Source: Combretum micranthum
Lineage: Eukaryota; Streptophyta; Magnoliopsida; Myrtales; Combretaceae
NCBI GenBank assembly: GCA_024138025.1
Contig: JAMXBD010001377.1
Coordinates: forward strand, 310,001 to 374,000
DNA length: 64,000 bases
Direction of reading: 5' to 3'
Below, in pieces: positions 36,325-50,000 of the stretch. A program made the position numbers and the translations under genes. A model generated the notes under the pieces. The model worked only from the letters and a program-made list of their open reading frames with translations, had not been told where the DNA came from and did not search any database. Numbering within the stretch: position 1 is the first letter of the stretch; every line of letters starts with the position of its first letter.

Positions 36325-39300
36325 ATGTCACGAGCGGAGGTACTCTGGGAGAGGTTAGTGAGAGCAGCATTGAGGAGGGAAAGGACAGGGACTGATGCAT
36401 ATGGGCGGCCTGCTGCTGGAATTGCAGGAAATGTGCCCTCTTCGCTTGCAAATAATAGGGACATAGATGAAATATTAAGGGCTGCTGATGAAATTCAGGA
36501 TGAAGATCCCAACGTTTCTAGAATATGTATGTATTTTAGATTTAGAGTATCTTCTTTTTCTACAATTCAGGTCAGGTTTTTGAGGTCTCTTGAGTATCTT
36601 AGTCAGCATCAGCTACTTTAATTGTAATTATTATGTTGATTTGTCTAAGATCCAAACTTTGATTACATCTGTTTCCTTCTTCTGAAGTTTCCAGTATTGT
36701 CTTCTCTGTGCAGTGTGTGAGCATGCTTATTCATTAGCTCAGAATCTCGATCCTAATAGTGAAGGAAGAGGTGTTTTGCAGTTCAAGACAGGTTTAATGT
36801 CCGTCATCAAGGTACTTTTTTGTGGCTGCAATTTACAGATTTTGTTCATGAGTAAAAAATGGTTTTAATGCTTGATGGTGTCTACATGTAGTTTTTTAAC
36901 ACTAGCAAGTCTACATGGACTATATCATGTCATTGGAAGTAATAAAAACTCATGTTTCTTGTTTCTTATGTTCAGTAGTTGTTTTTAATAAAATGTATGC
37001 GATGGCATGCATGTACCTTATATTGCAGTGCTTTTCTGTTCTATGTATGATTTGGAATCACCATAGTAGGGTTCTAATTTTAGTACAACATACAGCTCTT
37101 TTTCAAAGGAAGACTTGGTTTCTGCTTTGTTGGAAATAAATATCTTGAGAAACCGATGCTTCCCATAAAATAAATTGCCACTGATTGTTATTTTGAACTT
37201 TGAACATCTCTTCAGCAAAAGCTAGCAAAGAGGGAGGCTGGTGCAATAGATAGAAGCCAGGACATTGCTCGTCTGCAGGAGTTTTATATACTTTATAGGG
37301 AGAGAAATAATGTGGTCAAGTTGCTTGAAGAAGAGAGGAGGTTAAGGGAGTCTGCTGCTTATAGTGGGAATCTTGGCGAGTATGTTTCTGTTTTAAATTT
37401 ACATTTTTATAATTTTATCTTTTATCTTAAAGTATTGCTCTTCTAATTTGATTCATCTACTTTGTGGTCACAAAAAACAATCCTGTCAATTACATAAAAA
37501 AACAAAAACCATCTCCTCAGCATGCTTGTCCAAGTCTTTGTCCTGATCTGTATACTTTATCAAACTTGTATATGGGGCTCATTAAAGAAGTAAGAATCAT
37601 ACGCTATGCCTTTTAAATGCAAGAATGTTCCCGTAAAAGGGGAAAAAGTTTCCAGTCAAAAGAGTTAGTTAATATCCTAGAGCGAAGTATTGCGTATGTT
37701 CATAAGTTTCTGAAGTTGTTGCCTGCAACATCATTTCCTCCCCTGTTTTTTAAAGGTAGGACATGATGTTGGGAGTTGGGGCAGTGATGAGAGATGTGGA
37801 GATGTAAAACCCAATAGCTTGATGCATTATGAGACGTGGACTCATTTATATTGATTTTGTGTTGTGAGCCACTTACTGTGCTGGACTCATGCCTTGCTGA
37901 ACTCTTAGTTTTCTGGCCTCCTGTTACTTTGACTGACTGTCTGATAACATGATAGGTTGGAGCGAAAGACAGTGAAGAAGAAAAGGGTGTTTGCCACGTT
38001 AAAAGTTTTACGAACCGTCCTAGAGCAATTGAGCCCAGAGATACCTGAAGAGGTAGGATCAGTTTTCATATTAAGTGAATAAAGTGAATAATTGTCCACA
38101 TGCCTTGGTGAAAAAATTCTATTTCCTGGTACCATCATTTAAATAGTCTGTTTGATTGAAATTGTGGTGCTGTGTTGTGAAGGTGAAAAGTATACTTAGT
38201 TTGTAGTAGTAACCATGCATTTTCCAGTGCCTACAGGAAAGTAAATACATAAACTGACATGGTGCAGCCTGCCTCTCTCTCTCTCTTTTTCATTTTCCGT
38301 TATGAATCTTTTTTCTCCTTTTAGCTAGAAATTATTTTCCTCTATATTGAACAGGTGTGGAAGTTGGCTGCTTTCATATAACAATTTTATGATTGTGGTT
38401 TATATATTAGTTGATGAAAAATTCTTTTCCTGTGGAATGTCTTCTTTATCTCTTGCGTAGATGTTAATTATTGCAAAGATTTTTAATTATTTATTCATAA
38501 GAAAAGAGGTTAATTATTTTCTGGATTCTTGTATTTTTCATCTTTTCTTGGTAATGCCTTTTCCGAGGTGAGTTTTACAGTAGTGAATTGATGTAGATTA
38601 TGCTTGTTTTATACCTCGAGATTTTCTAATCTAGGTTTTGCAGTCACTTTTTAGGTGCCTCAACTTCAATATGTTGAATGATGTCTATTATTAATTTTAC
38701 ATGAGATCCCCTTGATTTAACTCATTCCAACAAAACAGAATGCAGAGCCAACAGCATATCAAATCCAGTATCAGTGTAGTAATTAGAAATCTAATTTAAT
38801 AAAACAATCTTCTTGCATGAGGTGGATATGTTTGCCTCTTTTGCTTGTAGAAGTCCTTTTTCTTTTCTTGCATGTGTGATGCGTCACACAAATGGTGCTT
38901 TGTTCACTTATTTGCTCATGATGTGAAGTAGTCAATCCCGCCTATTCTTCCCTTTCCCTGATAGTTATTTCTAACCATTTTCAGCTCAAGCGGATCATGG
39001 AATCTGATGCAGCCATGACTGAAGACTTAGTTGCTTATAACATTATACCACTGGATGCTCCCAGCACGACCAACGCTATTGGAAATTTTCCTGAGGTTAT
39101 TTTGATTTGCAAATCTCAGAGTTGCATCATTCACTTAAGGTGAATCTGCCTCAATAATTTATTGTGTTTTGTTAGGTTCGTGCTGCAATTTCATCTATTG
39201 GTTACTTTGGAGGTTTGCCAAGGTTGCCTGCTGATTTTCCAATTCCAGCTACAAGAGAGGCAGATATGCTTGATTTTCTTCATTATGTTTTTGGATTTCA

Positions 39301-41002
39301 GGTTTGCACCTACACCTTACCTGATTGATAATTGATCGTTGTTCGTATTGATCTAACATTTGAAAAAATGAGTTGTTGAAATTGGAACATTCATTGAATT
39401 GGAAACATATCTTGTTTATGAATAGACGATGTAAAGGTGAATTTTGTTTCTTGTGAACTTGCAATGTAAAGCTAGTCACTAAATCAAGTACCCAGTGAAT
39501 TTGTCTGCTTTTGGATCCAGAATTTTAGTGTATTTTCTCATTAGGAAAAATGGTGGCCTCTTTTGTTCCTTTGCCCAATTATTTCTATGTTGCTGTGTAG
39601 CAAAGAATACATACAATGGTGTAAACATAGATATCTTTCAATAGATCTACCGTATACTTCCTCTCAGAGATGAAGATGCCTTTTCTACCTTTTGCTTCTT
39701 CATTTCCTATGTACTTTCAGTTTCCAAGTACTTTTTTTTTTTTTCCAATTTTAATGTCAATTTTTTTTCTCTCACTCTCTGTTACCTCAATGCTATTAAT
39801 GCATTAAAGTATTTAATCAGATCTAAGGCTACCCTGATTTATGACTTTGGATATTCGGACAAATTTTAAATCATTGTGATGTGCCCTCTTAATTGGAGGA
39901 TATCTCCTAGATTCCATCCCTATATTTTTTTGCAGTCTTGAAGAAATACTTGTGCTCAATTTTAGAATCCATTGAATTGACTTAGTCATGATAGCAACAA
40001 TAAAAAATCCTATCTTCCCTCTTCCTCTAATCACTAATTTGACAAATTGAAACCATTCTCTAAAGTTGACCCATGTAATTTGTACTGGGTAATCTGAAGA
40101 GAATTGCAAATCTCCTAAATCTTGGTGGGAGCCACCATAGGACAGAGAAGCTTCCCCTTGCATCCCCAGAAATTCTTTGAGATGCTTCTTTCCTTTGTTG
40201 AATGTGGGTATCTAGATCTTTGAATTGAATTTTGACCATGTTATAAATGGATTCAAAATAAGAGTGAGTTTGATGTCCTATGGGTAGAAGTCTTAAAACA
40301 ATATATAGGATGTGGATTTTATAATTGTAGAAAGCATGATTTTTATTACCAATGTGGGCCAAACAACCACTAGGAGTAGAGGACTTCTTTTGTGCCTTGT
40401 TTTTCCGTTGGGTGGCTGCAAAAGATGGAAACTTGTTGTATTTAGAAGATATGGATTCTTCACCCTAGATTGTTAATCAACATTACATTTGTGTATCAAT
40501 GGAAAACCATCTATCATCACTTGCTCCATTTTTCATTTGCTCATGATATTTTTTTGCAAGTATATGCTTATGTATTTGTTCTTCACATTGGCTATTGTTC
40601 AATCCTTGTGGCTTCTGATCCCATGAACAACCATTTTTTACAAAAGCAGGTGCTCATTGACCTGATGGTATATCAGAAAGAAAGGAATAGAAAAATTTTG
40701 CAAACACTTGTTTGTCTATATCAACTTCTATTGTCTCTCAAGTGAGAAAAAAAATTAGATGGTTAGTCTTTCATGGAACACAGGATTAGATAATTGGCAT
40801 CTGTTTACCTTGTCAAACTATATATAGTTTGTTGTTATGGGAATTTCTCTTTTAGACACTAGATGCTGGTGCATGATTCAACACTAATTTGTAATTTTTA
40901 ATGTGGCTCTAGAAAGATAACGTTTCCAATCAGCGAGAACACATAGTTCATCTTCTGGCAAATGAACAGTCTCAACTGCGCATACCTGAGGATGTTGATC
41001 CA
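36325..41002 (+). CDS. CALS9: CALS9 exons 1-7: N-terminal Vta1-like regulatory region
   Basis: Residues 1-296. Residues about 35-190 hold the Vta1-type region found at the N-terminus of plant callose synthases ([20 protein letters not shown]; then [38 protein letters not shown]). It is cytosolic and thought to serve regulation and partner binding. Exon 1 ends at agaatat|gtatgt (36526): the open frame runs on to 36621, but homology and the phase-1 join to exon 2 show that the extension is intronic. Exon 3 ends inside the codon at ggcga|gtatgt. Confidence 0.88.
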
Positions 41003-44000
41003 GTGAGTGTCATTTACTTAATTTAGCAATGGTTCTTGGGATTTATTAATGTTTCATTATGCACGAGTGCGCTGATGACTATATGGATGGATCAATGGCC
41101 TACCATCTGTCATCATTCTCATTCATGTGCTCTCATAAAGATAAGTAAATTTTCCTTTTGGATCTATGTACAAGTAGCAAAAAATTGCCTTACGTAAAGG
41201 GAAAATATAGAGAAGCTTCTGATATCATAGATATGTATTTATAGTTTTATCTTATCTTGCAAACTAGTTATTATGGATACGTAAATATGGAATGGTGTAA
41301 ATATCAAAATGAAAAAAAAAAAGGAAGATGAAATAGCCGATTTTATATGTCAACTGGCTGCTTGAGTTGTTTTTATTTGCACAATGTGGACCTAATTAAG
41401 TAAAGGATGAAATTTTAGAATCTGATGTGTGATTCTGTTTATCTAATTGTGAAAGCATTTTGCTATGTCCATTTTCCCATGATGCATCAAATGATGAGAG
41501 AGGGAGGGATACTGCCAATTTGTCTCCATTAACGAATCAATACTAGAAAAGGTTGGAAAAGTAATTGATCACTTCATTACGGGCAGCTTGATCGCCCAAT
41601 GCAAGGGAGCCATCTTCTTTAGCAAGGGATGGAATAGAACTTTGGTTATGGTGGTGCAATAACTTTGTGAAAGGAAGACATTTCTTATTTCCTAATTTGT
41701 GCTATTTGATTTTCGATTTTTGTTTGAAGAAGCTCTCCTCAGCACTCGTTAAACTATACTATTTTTTAAATGCTTCATGGTCCTCTAGAAAGCAAGATGT
41801 GTCCCCTTGTGCAGTTGATGATTTATAGTAACAAAGAGTTTGTTTAGTCTGCAAATCCCTGGAAGAAATATGGGAAGAATCCCTATTATTCAGATTTTTC
41901 AGCTGACATTTCAGTCTTTTCCCCTTTTGATGATTGATAGAAACCTTAATTCTTTTGAAAGCATTGGCAGTAATATTATCTAACTCTAAGACTTTGGTTT
42001 TGTTTCTTTTTCAGAAACTTGATGAGGCTGCCATTGATAACGTATTCAAGAAATCACTTGAAAATTACATCAAATGGTGCCAGTATTTGTGCTTTCAAAC
42101 AGTTTGGAGCAGGTATGACTTCTTATGATATGTTTGGTATGTAGGAATGGACTGGAATGGAATTGCGATTTTGGATCTCATTCCCATTCCCACGTTTGGA
42201 TTCAATTTAGGAAAGCTGGAATCGCTTTCTGCCTTGTCTGGCTCTTTTAATATATAATCACACATATATCCCTACTAACCAACCCTATTAATATGATAAC
42301 TCTCTGAATATTTATATCTAAATATGTAATCTATCTGTACTTGGCTAGATAATTAAAAAAAAAAAAAAAACACACACATGCACAGACACACAAGAAAACA
42401 TCAGAGAAGTAGCGGCTAGAAGAAATAGAAATTAAAAAAAAAAAAACCAGAGCGACAACCAAGGATGGCACAGTATTTGTGAAGATATGACAATGTTTAT
42501 AGATCATATGAATGCAATAATTACATTCAACTAATCAGGATAAAAATAAAATTTATTATTGTCAATGATGGTTAAAAAAAAATCATATTAAGTATGAGCA
42601 CAGATTTTAAATCGGAGGAACCTATTAATAATCGTGGAAAAAATTTTTAGCCAGTATATGATTTTTAATTCTTTATCATAATTAATGCAATATTGATGAA
42701 GATGCATATCTTCCACATGACTCATTGAAAACTTGTTTAATGGATTCATAAGGATTTATATACATATCATTAAAAATTTATTTTACCTTTTAAAATAATT
42801 TCTATGTTATTTAGCTTTTCTATACGGCAACAGTACACAATTATGCAATTTACCTGTACACATGTACATCACATGTATATGGATAATATGTTTGACATAT
42901 ATAACATACATAAGAAAGATAAAAAAAAAAATTGTAGGCTGTGCTGTTATCGTATGTGTTTGATATAGATACACACACACACATATATATGTATATATAT
43001 AAATAATATAAACAAATAGTTTATTTGTTATATGAGCTAAATATGTAATATATATGACAAAGTATAAACGTAAGTGTATAAACTAATTTAGGGTATTTTT
43101 GTCATATTTTACTGTATGATGATTCTATTCCATTCCATATATGATACAATAATGGAATGGAATTAATGATTCCGGGATATTTCCAAACACAGGAATGGAT
43201 TGGTCATTCCATTCCCGATTCCATTTTGTTGCATTCCATTTATGGCCATTTCTTCGTACCAAACGTGACATTATTGTTTTGTTAAACTATCTTTTAGAAT
43301 GATTGTTCCTTTGGACTCTAATAAGTGGAGCTACCTATGTGGCTGCTGATGCTGAGGCATTTTTCTAAATCCTTTGCAGTTTAGAGGCCCTTAACAGGGA
43401 AAAGAAATTACTCTTGGTTTCTCTTTATTTCTCAATATGGGGTGAAGCATCCAACATAAGATTTTTGCCGGAATGCCTCTGCTACATATTTCATCATGTG
43501 GGTAAAACTGAATAGCATCACCGCCTTTTCTGTTCCTGCTGTGGTTTGTTTGAAATCTATCCAATTTTCTTTTTCATTTTATAGCTATTCCATGAATTGT
43601 AAACTCTGTGCAGATGGCTCGTGAAATGGATGAATTGTTAAAACAGCAGGTTGCTCAGTATGCCAATAGTTGTATGACTGAAAATGGTGCATCATTTCTT
43701 GATAAAGTTATCACTCCCCTTTACGAAGTGGTTGCAGCGGTATGTTTTCTTAAATTACTTGTCTGCTGTTGTGATGTCATTATATGACCTATCTATAACA
43801 TGTATTGTTATATATGGTTATATGGTTAGTTTTTTCTTTTTATTTCTATCTTTCTTTCTTTCTTTTTAAATTAATTTTTAAAATAACTAAAATCTTTAAT
43901 ATCGCAAATGTCCTAGAGATGGGTAAATGCTACTCTTCCTAACTTTATTGAAAATAAATAAGAGTTCTTACAATCCCAAAGAAAAAGCTTCTGCTACAAA

Positions 44001-47000
44001 AAAAAACACAAAAAAGGACTAAAAACTCAAGAAAGAAAGCAAAATTTTTTGTGTAGCTTGCTTGGATTGCTAAAAAAGAAAAATTGGATCCAAGTCTTCC
44101 CAAACTTGATGCTCATGACCTCCTAGTTCCGACCGATCTATCAAACTATGGTTATCCCTGTCGCAATAACCAAATCCAGGTTGTGGTTTGGTTTTTTCAA
44201 GGAAATGAAAAATGTGGCAGTGAACAGCTGATTCAGTTTTTCGAAATGTCTTGTCAAAAAGACATGCTATCCATCTGCAAGACTTTTTAACATATTTAAT
44301 GCAGCTTGTTTCCTATCCTTAGCAATTCCATGTAATGCACAGCTTTCTGTCACGTTATCCTCTGTAATAAGTTAGTCCAGTGTTAGAGTGTTTCTTCTCT
44401 ACTACCTCAGTCAATTGTACCCACTCTTTTATATAGATAAGTTAGTTTGTTTAAAAGGATACGATTATGAATGTATTATATACTTGCTATATATATACGA
44501 AGGGCATAATAGGAGATGTTAATTTGAGTGATCAGAAAAACATATATTTTCATTGGTGCATAGAGCTACATATATACTTGTGTTAATAGACTAATAAAGG
44601 AAAGTAAATTCCTATTTGGACTAGTCAATATTTATACTAATTTACATTCTAAATATAGCCTATAACATTTACATTCTAAATATGGCTTATAACACTTCTT
44701 GTTATAAAGATATTCAACTTGAACCCCACTTAGAGCCTTTGTAAAAAGATCTCTTAATTGTTCTCCAGACTTCACAAATCCTGTAGAGATTAATCCTTAT
44801 TGAATTTTCTCACGCACAAAATGACAATCGATCTCAATGTGTTTAGTTCGTTCATGAAATATTGGATTTGATGCAATATGAAGAGCGGCTTGGTTATCTC
44901 ACCATAATTTTACAGGTAGTGAGGTGTTGAGACCTATTTCATTTAAGAGTTGGTATATCCATATTATTTCACACACCGACTGTGCCATAGCTCTATATTC
45001 TGATTTGCACTTGATCGAGACACAACACTTTGCTTATTGATCTTCTATGAAATCAAATTTCCACTCACAAAAACACAATAACCAGAAGTAAATCTCTTAT
45101 CTTCTTCTTTGGATCCTACCCAATCAACATATGAGAAAACACTCAATATTAGTATGACCATGATTGCTATATAGAATACCACGCCCTGGTGTTCCCTTTA
45201 GATAGCACAAAATTTGCTTTACAGCAGCTTAATGATCAATTGTTGGAGATGATATATATTGACTCACCACACTAATTGAATATGCAATATTTGGATGAGT
45301 CACTGTAAGATACTTTTATTTTCCAATTAACCTTTTATATCTTTCAGGATCCCCAAACAACCCACCTTCTCTTATTAATTGCAAATTAGGAACCATTGGT
45401 GTACTACATGGTTTAGCATCCAATTTTCCTATTTCAGACAACAAGTCAAGTGCATACTTTCTTTGGGATAGAAAAATTCCTTTCTTATTCCTCATTACCT
45501 CAACATCCAAAAAATATATCAATGATAGTAGTTGTCTCTTCCGTCCTGACAATGACTACTTCCTTTCCATTTTGGGGATTTCACTTAACAGACTTGACTT
45601 CAAGCAGCACTGAGAGCAAAGGCAAGGCAAGGCAAGGAATGGATGCGCCAATAATCGAAGAATGGGGCAAGGTTGCCAGACAATGGCAAGTTCCTAAATC
45701 CTTTGTTTGAAATTGATTATGAAGAAAGGATTTGAGAGCTAAAATACCTGTAGCATCATCACCAGTAATGGCAATGTCATCCACATATACTACCAACGCA
45801 ATACTACCAACTGCAAACCATCTGTAGAAAACTGAATGATCAAATTTGTTTTTCTGTATCCCAAATTTCTCAATTGCTTGGCTAAATTTTCCAAAGAAGC
45901 ATGGGGACTTTGCTTCAAGCCATACAACGATTTTCAAAGATGACAAACCTTTCCCAACTTCCCTGAGTAACAAATCCAGGAGGTTACTCCATGTACATTT
46001 CCTCTTGCAGATCTCTATGTAGAAAAACATTCTTGATATCTAGCTGATGCAGAGGCTAGTTGTGCATTGCTGTCATGGAAATATAATCTAACAGATGTCA
46101 ACTTAGCAACAGGAGAAAAAGTGTTAGAATAATCTACTCTATAAGTCTGAGCATATCCTTTAGCAACTAGACAAGCTTTCATTTGATCCATTGATCCATT
46201 AGAATTTACTTTAATGGAGAAAACCCATTTATAACCAATAGCCTTCTTTTCTACAAGCAAAGTTACCAAATCCCATGTATTATTCATGGGATAGAGCTCC
46301 ATGAACGGTTTTAAGAATAGAGATAGAATCAAGAGATGCTATAAAGGAACAAGAAGAATGTGACAAATGATCATAGGACACAAAAGATGAAATAAGGTAA
46401 GTAAATTGACATTTACCTTTACGAAGAGTAATTAGAAGGTCGTTCTTGGAGATTGGATTTGATGACGAGGGAGGTGGTTCAGGGCATATACCAGGGGCTG
46501 GCTCAGAAGCACGGGTTCTGCGAGAGTAGACCTGAATGGGAGGTTTAGAAGTAAGAATAGTGGATGTAACTGTATAAATTAACAAATCATCCTCCACCCC
46601 TTGACATGCATTTTTAGAAGATGGAGAAAAAGGGGTATCTTCAAGAAAAGTGACCAATTAATACAAAATACTGATCAAGGTGAGGGCAACAACATCTATA
46701 TCCTTTTTGAACATGAGAATATCAAAAAAAAATGCACTTCAATGACTTGGGATCAAGTTTAATAACTTGAGGACGCACATCCTGAACATAACAAGTACAA
46801 CCAAATATTTTTGGTTCAATGAGAAATAAAGTTTTATTTGGGAAAAGTATATGATAAGGAGTCTCACCACTCAGAACAGCTGAAAGCATACGATTAATTA
46901 AAAAACAAGCAGTAGATACTGCATCAGCCAAAAGTGTTTAGGCACATGCATCTAAAACAACAAAGCTCTAGCGGTTTCAAGGAGATGCCTATTTTTTTTT

Positions 47001-50000
47001 TAGCAGTCCCATTTTGAACTGGTGTATATACATAAGAAGTTTGGTGAATAATACCATTTTTAATCGTGTAAGATTGAAATGATTTAGATAAGTATTTTTT
47101 GGCGTTATTACTTCACAAAATTTGGACTGAGGCATTAAATTGAGTCTTAACTTGAGCACAAAAGGGATAAAAATGAGTGAACAACTTAAAACGATTCTTC
47201 ATTAAATATAACCAGGTCATACGAGAGTAATCATCAATAAAAATGACAAAATACTTAAATCCAATTTTAGATGTCACTAGACAAGGACCCCATACATTTG
47301 AATGAACTAACTCAAAAGGAGCATTTGCTTGTTTATTGGCTCTAAGACTCAAACTAATGCGATGATATTTCGTATATTGACAAGACTCACAATGTAAAGA
47401 CTAAACTATGAAACCTAGGACAAAATTTCTTCAACAAAGAAAGAGATGGATGACCCAAGTGATAATGAGCTTCAACCGGCTGATAACTCCAAAACAAGCA
47501 ATAGACTTTGGTACCTTTGTGTCTAGAATGTAGAGATCCCTATATTCATGTCCTTTACCAATAGTCTTTCTCGTCATAAAATTTTGGAAAAGACAATAGT
47601 TAGGAAAAAATGAGATGCAACAATTAAGTGAACGAGTGAGTTTACTAATAAAAATTAAGTTGAAAGACAAACAGGCAAGTTTAAAACAGATGTCAAATGA
47701 ACTAATGGTGTTGAATTAACAGTGTCAGACTCGAGAACATAAGATGTTGACCCATTAGCTAAAGTAACTAGAGAGTACGAGGTTTGAGATTGAAAAGTAG
47801 ACAATAAATTGGAATTACCTATCCTATGATTTGTGGCACCAGAATCGATGACCCATTTGGAAGATGAAGAAACGAGACACGTGTTTGGTTTACTTGACTC
47901 AACGATGGCAGTAATTGGAGCAGATGAAGAATTTAGTGATTCTTGATACTGTGAAAACTTGCTAAATTCATCTGCAGAGATCATAATGAACTTTTCAGAT
48001 GCATCACCTGAAGAGGCAACATGTGCTGATCGAAATCCTTGGTTCTTATGTTGCAATTTTCTACAATCACGTTTCATATGCCCTAGTTAATGACAATAGT
48101 GACACCACCACCATTCTAGAACTTTGTCCTTGGGTATCAGTTCCTCTACTACTACTCTTGAATTGCTATCTTGCAGATTCCTGTTCATAATAACGACTCA
48201 CAAGAGCAGTACTAGATTGAATAGGCTGAAGATTCTCTGTACGAAGAATTCTGCTAAATGTATCCTACAAGGATGAGATTGAACAGCCAAAGAGAATATG
48301 AGATTTGGTAGTTTCAAACTCAGGTGGAAGACCAACTAAGAAACCCATAACAGCCATTTGCTCCCCTTGAGCTTGTTGAACTTTTATATCAGGACTAAAG
48401 GGCAACAGCATATTAAGCTCCTCATAAACTTTCTTAAAATCCATGAAATACCTCGTCAGAGACCTATCATGTTTCTCAGTACGAAAGAAAGCCTTACAAA
48501 CTTCGTGAATACGGGAAACATTCCCTCTTCTGGAAGACAAAAAATCCAGGTATTCCATTAGTTCTTTAATAGATTCACCAATTAGCTCACTATCAATGGA
48601 ATTACGTATTTGCAAGAATAATCGAGCATCCTCCTTTAACTAAGTTTGCTTCAAACTCTAATATTTGGGTGGATCGCTAGTCAAATGATCACCTCTATCA
48701 ATACTTCGCAAATAAAGCCTCACGATTTTACTCCAATTCAAATAGTTAGATCCATTGAGTTTATGTTCTGTTATCTTTGAAATCACTGGAACCACATCAG
48801 ATATAACAACAATTTTTGTTTCCTTTATTTCACTCATACTTTCAATACAGATATCCTCAAACAACAAATTAAGAAAGAGATCATGACCTAACCCTAAACC
48901 AAACTCAAACTAGAATTCAACAAAACACGAACATGTCAAACCAAAGGGAGAGAACTAATGACTAAACAAGTCAAACCCTAACGTGCCAAACCAATCAAGG
49001 TATCACAGTGTAAACAAACAACCAACGTTCGTCAAACCCTAATGTTCTCTTGAAATCCAATACCCAAATACGTAAAGGAGAAAGAAACCACAAACCTAGG
49101 TAGTATAATCCCAGGCAAGCCAAACGACATCAACTGGAGGTGAATTGAGCATCGCACGTGCTGGCGCGTGAAGCTTGGTACGAGCTTCGTAGTGGCAAGT
49201 GTAGCTCACCTGCTGCTCTTTTGGAGGCCGTGGACTCCAAAACCACTTATTGGAGGATGGCCTTTCTCCTTAGCTTGGTTGTGTCGATAAATGACTAGGT
49301 CGAAAAGACGATCAAATACTCCTTAAAGATTGTTGCGCAAATCACAAATTTTGGGAGTATGTAAATTATGAATTTTCCGAACCATGCTCTGATGCCATGT
49401 TAATTTGAGTGATCGGAAAAACATATATTTTCATTGATGCATAGAGCTACATATATACATGTGTTAATAGACTAATAAAGGAAAGTTAATCCCTATTTTG
49501 ACTAGTTAATATTTGCACTAATTTACATTCTAAATATAGCCTATAACAGGAGACAATGCTCATGCTAATTGTTGTGTGTGTGTAAAAGTGCAACATGTTT
49601 ATTCTTTTTTGATCAACCACATAAATTATTTGCACATAAAATGGAAATCATAGTGAGAACAAAGATTTAATGGAAACAAGTTAGAAGACTTTGCAGGCAT
49701 ATATATCTTTAGGAGGAACCATTTGAAAATGATTAGATCTGGAAATTTCTTTAGTTGTAGATATGTTTGTGATTGTTTTTGATTTTATTAGATGTTAAAT
49801 TCAGATTCACGACCATCTCATCTAGAATTTAATCGTCTACTTGCAGTTTGATCGATACTTTTTGATTAATGCTCTCTTTTTACTTGTTGACTATCAAATG
49901 GAACTGTTAATTTGACTATCATTCCAACATAGGATTGTCCATTCTAACACCATGCCAATTTAGATTTGCAGCAATGTAACATGAAGGAAGTTTGTAGATT

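Larger units (their letters stand above)
44517..49548 (-). mobile_element. Ty1/copia LTR retrotransposon 1 (antisense, intron 10, TSD GGAGA)
   Basis: The complete structure is 5032 bp. LTRs lie at 44517-44694 (3' LTR) and 49398-49548 (5' LTR), both TG...CA. The target duplication GGAGA is at 44512-44516 and 49549-49553. Next to the 5' LTR, the minus strand reads TGGCATCAGAGC, one base from the plant copia primer-binding site complementary to initiator tRNA-Met. Next to the 3' LTR is a purine tract (AACAAGAAG). The gag, zinc knuckle, protease, integrase, reverse transcriptase and RNase H regions follow in copia order (integrase before RT). Stops and frameshifts make it defective. By eye the LTRs differ at about nine positions over about 151 aligned bases. 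Confidence 0.92.

Noticed and set aside
36527..36621. Extension of the first coding exon as an open frame to 36621
   Set aside because: The donor gtatgt at 36527 and the phase-1 join to the conserved exon at 36714 show this part is intronic.
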